A DNA stretch of 64,000 bases from assembly GCA_033721915.1 (NCBI GenBank), contig JAWWAC010000005.1, positions 39,737-103,736 of the forward strand, in the 5' to 3' direction. Numbering within the stretch: the stretch's first letter is position 1; the number at the start of each line of letters is the position of its first letter. Shown here one piece after another: positions 59,429 to 64,000 of this stretch. The notes beneath the pieces are model-generated. The model saw only the letters and a list, made by a program, of their open reading frames with translations. It made no database searches and was not told the origin of the DNA. The stretch is from REBR01 sp033721915 (GTDB lineage: Bacteria > Pseudomonadota > Gammaproteobacteria > Pseudomonadales > Oleiphilaceae). The translations under genes were made by a program, and so were the position numbers.

Positions 59429-61426
59429 TCAGAAGCGGTATTCACCACTGACACGGACGTTACGACCAGGACTGTTGACCAGTGCATTGCCGCGACGGTA
59501 GGTGCGATCCAGCAGATTGTCCACACGCAGGCTGGCGCTGAACGTTTTCAACGGCGACCAGTTGGCAAACAGGTCCAGTGTGCCGTAGCCGTGGCTGGGC
59601 TCCGGTGCATCCGGGTCGGTGGTCTCAGGCAGCCGGTCCTGTGCCGCCACGGCCAGGCCCCGCACCCCCAGCTCCAGGCTGGGTTCGCTCAGAAGGCGTG
59701 CGTAGGAGACAGACACCTCATCACCGGCAATGCCTTCCAGTGGCTGGTCCGCCCTGCGGTCATCACCACGGAGGTGGGTGACCGCCACATTGACACGGTG
59801 ACCGGGGTGCTCGTAGGTCAGCTCGAATTCCGCGCCACGCAGGCGGGCCTGGGCCACGTTCTCGAAGCGGGTGGTGTTCTCAAGTCCGGACGGTGCGTCA
59901 TCGCGGCGGACCAGTTGCTGGATAAAGTCATCGATGTCGTTCTGGAACAGGCTCAGCTGGGCCCGCAACCGGTCATTGGCTGCCAGCACACCCCGGTTGA
60001 AATAGGTGACACCCGCTTCCTTGTTGGCCGCCTCTTCCGCGTCCAGGTCCGGATTGGGCACAAACTCGTTGCCCGGAAAGTGCTCACCCCCCACATACAG
60101 CTCACGCAGCCCGGGCGCCCTGAAGGCCTCGGCGTAGCTGGCAAAGACACCGATGCCGCCACCCAGCTGGTAGGCCAGTATGGCCTGTGGTGAAAAAGCG
60201 TAATAGTTGACCCGCTCCGTGCCATCACGTTCGGCGCGCTGGCGGATGCGGTCATACCGAGTGCCCAGTGTGAGATCGGTGCGCTCCGTCAGCATCATCT
60301 GATCCTGCACAAAGACCCCGACGGTATCCTGTGTGGCGTTGGAGAAACTCAGCCGCTCCTGCCCGTTCTCGGTGCCCTGCTGGCTGTCACGGTAGGATTC
60401 CAGCCCGTAAGTCAGCTGATGAAAGACCTGTCCGGTGGTAAAGCGGCTGGTGTTAAAGGCATCGATACCCAGTGTGTCCAGCTGGTTGCGGGTGACATCA
60501 CCGTTCTCCAGATTTCTTTCCCGCTGGTCCAGGTCGGTGAAATACACCGTGACATCCAGGTCCTGAACATTGTCCCGCAAATCCCGCTGGTAGTTCATTG
60601 TCACTGTCTGCTGGCGGTTGTTTCGGTTCACCTCATCGCCACGGGGGCGGTCTGCGGTGGTGCGGCTCTGGCTGTCATCGTCAAAGGCCAGGTAGCCCAG
60701 AGTGACCCGGGTGAAGTCGTCCGGCGTCCAGCCCAGCTTGAACAGGCCTGAGTGGATGTCCGATCCGGAAAACTCGATTGTCCCACCGTCCCCGTCCCGG
60801 TAATCCCCGCTGCGGCTTCGGGTCACGCTGCCCAGAACGTCCAGTGTGTCACCGGCGGCCACCAGTGTGCCGCTGGCGCGACGTTCCTGGTTGACGGAGC
60901 CGTAACCCAGACCGACCTGACCGCCCACGCCGGCCTCGGCCTCCAGCAGGTCCCGTGGGTCCAGTGTGCTGAAGTTCACCACACCCCCGATGGCGCCACT
61001 GCCAAAGAGGGTCGATCCGGGCCCGCGCAGCACTTCCGCCCGCTGCAGCAGCGTGGGATCGATATAGGTCTGGCCACGGTGGTTGAGCTGGAAGTTCTGC
61101 CGTGCCCCGTCAATGCGGACCACCACGCGGCCATCACTCAGGCCCCGGATACTGGGCATCAGTGCATCGCGACGGGGGCCATCGGCCACTGTGGCACCGG
61201 GGATGTCCCTCAGAACATCCGACAGGTCACGGGCCTGCCGGCGGTCCAGTTCGGTGCGGTCCACCACGCTGACCGGCACCGACGTGTCCTCGATGGCCTG
61301 GTTGATGCGGTTGGCGTTCACCACCAGTGGTTCCAGGGCATCCAGTGAGGAATCGGCCTGCTGGGCCGCAAGAAGGGGGGACAAGCACAATGCACCCATC
61401 ACCATCAGTGGCTGATACAGTTTCAT
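59429..61426 (-). CDS. TonB-dependent outer-membrane receptor
   Basis: A 665-residue TonB-dependent receptor: signal peptide (1-21), a plug domain (about 35-150, with EVLRGPGSTLFGSGAIGGVVNF) and a 22-strand-type barrel ending in the C-terminal Phe of SGEYRF. The plug and barrel resemble the haem/haemoglobin receptor group. The neighbours (DUF4198, HupE, NikL-like) instead suggest nickel, cobalt or another metal chelate. The ATG at 61426 (MKLYQPLMVMGAL) starts a good signal peptide; the frame is open further but crosses the pnp terminator. Confidence 0.9.
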   Translation of the reverse strand: MKLYQPLMVMGALCLSPLLAAQQADSSLDALEPLVVNANRINQAIEDTSVPVSVVDRTELDRRQARDLSDVLRDIPGATVADGPRRDALMPSIRGLSDGRVVVRIDGARQNFQLNHRGQTYIDPTLLQRAEVLRGPGSTLFGSGAIGGVVNFSTLDPRDLLEAEAGVGGQVGLGYGSVNQERRASGTLVAAGDTLDVLGSVTRSRSGDYRDGDGGTIEFSGSDIHSGLFKLGWTPDDFTRVTLGYLAFDDDSQSRTTADRPRGDEVNRNNRQQTVTMNYQRDLRDNVQDLDVTVYFTDLDQRERNLENGDVTRNQLDTLGIDAFNTSRFTTGQVFHQLTYGLESYRDSQQGTENGQERLSFSNATQDTVGVFVQDQMMLTERTDLTLGTRYDRIRQRAERDGTERVNYYAFSPQAILAYQLGGGIGVFASYAEAFRAPGLRELYVGGEHFPGNEFVPNPDLDAEEAANKEAGVTYFNRGVLAANDRLRAQLSLFQNDIDDFIQQLVRRDDAPSGLENTTRFENVAQARLRGAEFELTYEHPGHRVNVAVTHLRGDDRRADQPLEGIAGDEVSVSYARLLSEPSLELGVRGLAVAAQDRLPETTDPDAPEPSHGYGTLDLFANWSPLKTFSASLRVDNLLDRTYRRGNALVNSPGRNVRVSGEYRF

Positions 61427-61536
61427 GGGAAGCGGCTCCGGTCCGGGTCTTGTTGGGGTTGTTGAATCCTTACGTTTGGTTTTTCCTCCGGGATGCGTCC
61501 CGCTGCATGGCTCTTGTGGCATAAGACATCCGGCAC

Positions 61537-61570
61537 AAAAAAAGCCGTGTGGGAAAACCCGCACGGCTTT
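61537..61570 (-). terminator. Rho-independent terminator of pnp
   Basis: On the minus strand, stem GCCGTGCGGG / CCCACACGGC (one G-T pair) with loop TTTT and a run of seven T residues, 41 bases past the pnp stop. Confidence 0.88.
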
Positions 61571-61610
61571 ATGAGCAGTGGCTGTTCAGGGCCCGTTGCC
61601 GGGCCTGGCC

Positions 61611-63728
61611 TTACTCGCTGGTGACGGCGTCCGGCTTGGCGCCTTCTTCCACTTCCTTCATGCTCAGCTTGACGCGGCCACGGTTGTCCACGTCCAGCAC
61701 TTTCACCAGCACTGTCTGGCCTTCCTGCAGCTCGTCGCTGACCGACTCGACACGGCGGTCGGAGATCTGGGAGATGTGCACCAGACCGTCCTTGCCCGGG
61801 AGCAGGTTGACGAAGGCACCGAAGTCCACGATGCGCTCAACGCGACCCGAGTAGATCTTGCCCACCTCGATCTCGGCGGTGATCTCCTGGATGCGGCGCT
61901 TGGCCTCTTCCGCCTGGCTGGCGTTCTCCGCGTAGATGCGGATCTGGCCGTCGTCCTCGATGTCGATGGAGGCACCGGTCTCCTCGCACAGGCCACGGAT
62001 CACAGCGCCACCCTTGCCGATCACGTCGCGGATCTTGTCCTGGCCGACCTTCATGCTGATCATGCTGGGGGCGTTGTCCGCCACCTGGGCACGGGGGGTG
62101 CTGATCACCTTGCCCATTTCACCCAGGATGTGGTGACGGGCCTGGTGGGCCTGCTCCAGGGCGATTTCCATGATCTCCTCGGTGATGCCGGCGATCTTGA
62201 TGTCCATCTGCAGTGCCGTCACGCCGTCCGGGGTACCGGCCACCTTGAAGTCCATGTCACCCAGGTGGTCCTCGTCACCCAGTATGTCCGTGAGCACGGC
62301 AAAGCGCTCGCCGTCCTTCACCAGGCCCATGGCGATACCGGCCACCGGCGCCTTGATGGGCACACCGGCGTCCATCAGCGCAAGGCTGCTGCCACAGACC
62401 GAGGCCATGGAGCTGGAGCCGTTGGACTCGGTGATCTCGGAGACCACACGTACGGTGTAGGGGAACTCCTCCTGGGTGGGCATCACGGCCTGTACGCCAC
62501 GGCGGGCCAGACGGCCATGGCCGATTTCACGGCGGCCCGGGGGACCCACACGACCCACTTCACCCACGGAGTAGGAGGGGAAGTTGTAGTGGAACAGGAA
62601 GGGGTCCTTGCTCTCGCCGTGCAGGGCATCAATGATCTGTGCGTCACGGGCGGTGCCCAGTGTGGCGGCGACGATGGCCTGGGTCTCACCACGGGTGAAC
62701 AGGGCCGAGCCGTGCACATTGGGCAGCACGTCCACTTCCACGTTAATGGGCCTGACGGTCTTGTTGTCACGGCCGTCGATGCGGGGCTGGCCATCCAGTA
62801 CCCGGCTGCGGACGATGTTCTTCTCCACTTTGCCGAAGTACTCTTTCACTTCCGCTTCGCTGTACTCGGCGTCGTCACCGGAAGCCAGGGCCTCCACCAC
62901 CTCGTTGCGCAGTGCCTTGAGGCTTTCCTGGCGCTTGAGCTTGTCGCTGATGGTGTAGCACTCGCTGATGGCGTCGGTGAAACGCTCACGGATGCTTTTC
63001 AGCAGGGCGGTGTTTTCCTGGGGCGGCTGCCAGTCCCAGGCGGGGGTGGCCACATCCGCGGCAAATTCCTCAATGGCCTGGATGGCCGGCTGCATTTCCT
63101 GATGGGCGAACAGCACAGCACCCAGCATCTGGTCTTCCGTCAGGCAGTCCGCCTCGGACTCCACCATCAGCACGGCGTCTTTGGTGCCCGCCACCACCAT
63201 GTTCAGGTCGGAGCTTTCCAGATCCGAATAGGTGGGGTTGAGTGTGTAACCCCCTTCCGCGGTGAAGCCCACACGGGCGGCACCGATGGGGCCACCGAAG
63301 GGCACGCCGGAGATGGACAGTGCGGCGGAGACGCCGATCATGGCGGGGATGTCCGGGTCCATATTCTTGTTGGAGGACATCACGGTGCACATCACCAGCA
63401 CTTCGTTCATGAAGCCCTTGGGGAAGAGCGGGCGTATGGGCCGGTCGATCAGGCGGGATGTGAGGGTTTCCTTCTCGGAAAGACGCCCTTCCCGCTTGAA
63501 GAAGCCACCGGGGATTTTGCCCACGGCGTAGGTCTTTTCCACGTAGTGCACGGACAGCGGGAAAAACGGCTGTTCGGGACGGGCCTCTTTGGCGGCCATT
63601 ACGGCCACCAGCACGGAGGTGTCGTCCATGGTCACCAGCACCGAGGCGGTGGCCTGGCGGGCAATACGACCGGTTTCCAGGGTGACGTCGGAGTCGCCCA
63701 GTTTAAAGCTCTTTTTGACAGGATTCAC
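61611..63728 (-). CDS. pnp: Polyribonucleotide nucleotidyltransferase (PNPase)
   Basis: PNPase degrades RNA 3'-5' phosphorolytically and is part of the degradosome. The 705-residue protein has two RNase PH domains, a KH domain (VIGKGGAVIRGLCEETGA, near 560) and an S1 domain (GRVERIVDFGAFVNLLPGKD, near 625). The start is GTG (MNPVKKSFKLG) with GAGGAG five bases before it. A long hairpin stands upstream, as expected for the RNase III-dependent autocontrol known in E. coli. rpsO, the usual neighbour, is not in the 270 bases upstream. Confidence 0.97.
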   Translation of the reverse strand: MNPVKKSFKLGDSDVTLETGRIARQATASVLVTMDDTSVLVAVMAAKEARPEQPFFPLSVHYVEKTYAVGKIPGGFFKREGRLSEKETLTSRLIDRPIRPLFPKGFMNEVLVMCTVMSSNKNMDPDIPAMIGVSAALSISGVPFGGPIGAARVGFTAEGGYTLNPTYSDLESSDLNMVVAGTKDAVLMVESEADCLTEDQMLGAVLFAHQEMQPAIQAIEEFAADVATPAWDWQPPQENTALLKSIRERFTDAISECYTISDKLKRQESLKALRNEVVEALASGDDAEYSEAEVKEYFGKVEKNIVRSRVLDGQPRIDGRDNKTVRPINVEVDVLPNVHGSALFTRGETQAIVAATLGTARDAQIIDALHGESKDPFLFHYNFPSYSVGEVGRVGPPGRREIGHGRLARRGVQAVMPTQEEFPYTVRVVSEITESNGSSSMASVCGSSLALMDAGVPIKAPVAGIAMGLVKDGERFAVLTDILGDEDHLGDMDFKVAGTPDGVTALQMDIKIAGITEEIMEIALEQAHQARHHILGEMGKVISTPRAQVADNAPSMISMKVGQDKIRDVIGKGGAVIRGLCEETGASIDIEDDGQIRIYAENASQAEEAKRRIQEITAEIEVGKIYSGRVERIVDFGAFVNLLPGKDGLVHISQISDRRVESVSDELQEGQTVLVKVLDVDNRGRVKLSMKEVEEGAKPDAVTSE

Positions 63729-63802
63729 GGTTGCTCCTCAGCATGGTTTTCTGGCCAGAAGTCTGGCTGGTTTTCACTCTTCGCCACGGGGCATCAGGGC
63801 AA

Positions 63803-63858
63803 CACTGATGCAAGGGTTCCTGCCGCCGTGCAGGCGGGCACAAACCCTTGAATCAGTG
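63803..63858 (-). promoter_or_regulatory. Long stem-loop in the pnp leader
   Basis: Arms CACTGA-TG-CAAGGGTT and AACCCTTG-AA-TCAGTG pair over 14 of 16 positions. The loop holds a second hairpin, CCTGC-CGCCGT-GCAGG. It stands 75-130 bases upstream of the pnp start. It could be the RNase III site for pnp autocontrol, or an upstream gene's terminator without a T-run. Confidence 0.55.
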
Positions 63859-64000
63859 CTCCAGGGATGCGTCTCCGTGGCATTCCGGATCGGGCGCTGC
63901 GGCCCTCGCTGTGACACAGTGTCTGTGCACACCGCTGTTTATAACATACTCAAAGCCTGTCGCCACCCATGGGTGCGGCAGTCTGAAGCTGTCTGGCGGG
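63859..64000. other. Window end upstream of pnp
   Basis: 142 bases with no coding frame that I can support. A reverse-strand 3' end of rpsO was looked for and not found. Confidence 0.4.

Noticed and set aside
61427..61536. Cobalamin or other riboswitch before the TonB receptor gene
   Set aside because: Only about 110 bases lie between the gene and the pnp terminator, and no conserved box of known riboswitches is visible.
61578..63851. Plus-strand open frame of about 757 codons opposite pnp
   Set aside because: pnp is certain on the minus strand; the antisense product is His/Gly/Leu-rich and has no recognisable domain.
63729..64000. 3' end of rpsO upstream of pnp
   Set aside because: The minus-strand translation of this segment shows no ribosomal protein S15 C-terminus and contains the long hairpin instead.
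1..64000. CRISPR array or rRNA operon
   Set aside because: No regularly spaced repeats with unique spacers and no rRNA sequence were noticed in reading the window.

Overview
The window is a GC-rich stretch of a gammaproteobacterial chromosome, apparently from an aerobic, motile heterotroph. Pointers are the hisB-hisH-hisA-hisF run next to asmA and mutY, an AceE/AceF pyruvate dehydrogenase with a homodimeric E1, the YggX, TrhO, DbpA and CnoX families, an outer membrane (LpxL-like acyltransferase, TonB receptor) and a CheD-containing chemotaxis operon. The his-asmA-mutY order resembles Pseudomonas and relatives, but the sequence does not fix a genus. There are no rRNA genes, no CRISPR array and no recognisable transposase. 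One tRNA (Phe) is present.

Layout. 1-7.0 kb: histidine operon (-), a START-like protein, then asmA-mutY (+). 7.0-14.1 kb: two alpha/beta hydrolases with Asp nucleophiles around a cyclic-nucleotide sensor, then a valine-degradation operon (mmsA, acyl-CoA dehydrogenase, enoyl-CoA hydratase, mmsB). 14.2-21.2 kb: dbpA, two acyltransferases, tRNA-Phe, yggX, a DUF1461 (Lit-like) membrane protein, a two-helix small membrane protein and trhO. 21.3-30.8 kb: a nine-gene chemotaxis operon (MCP-cheY-STAS-cheA-MCP-cheW-cheR-cheD-cheB, -) bracketed by two related orphan C-terminal pieces of Rpn-type nucleases. 30.7-40.6 kb: an argD-like transaminase, then an accessory block: a four-gene MksG-B-F-E (Wadjet-like) condensin/nuclease operon, divergent from an XRE/Fic pair (mobile mystery proteins A and B), and a DnaQ/GIY-YIG nuclease fusion. 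40.8-48.1 kb: 1-Cys peroxiredoxin, an isolated 36-codon gene, aceF-aceE, and a lysine-2,3-aminomutase-like radical SAM enzyme. 48.2-55.4 kb: DUF3015, DUF4105 (Lnb-like), lipoprotein hydrolase, HNH protein, cnoX, and lon. 55.4-61.5 kb: candidate small RNA, then a metal-handling locus (TPR protein, HupE/UreJ permease with an EF-hand loop, NikL-like protein, DUF4198 protein, TonB receptor). 61.6-64 kb: pnp with a long structured leader.

The most interesting parts are (a) the MksGBFE operon with a compact TOPRIM subunit beside a Fic module, separated by an AT-rich divergent control region; (b) the orphan Rpn tails that flank the chemotaxis operon in direct orientation; (c) one chromosome segment carrying both a DUF1461 (Lit-like) and a DUF4105 (Lnb-like) protein, two families tied elsewhere to lipoprotein acylation; and (d) a self-contained 36-codon transcription unit between the peroxiredoxin and pyruvate dehydrogenase genes.
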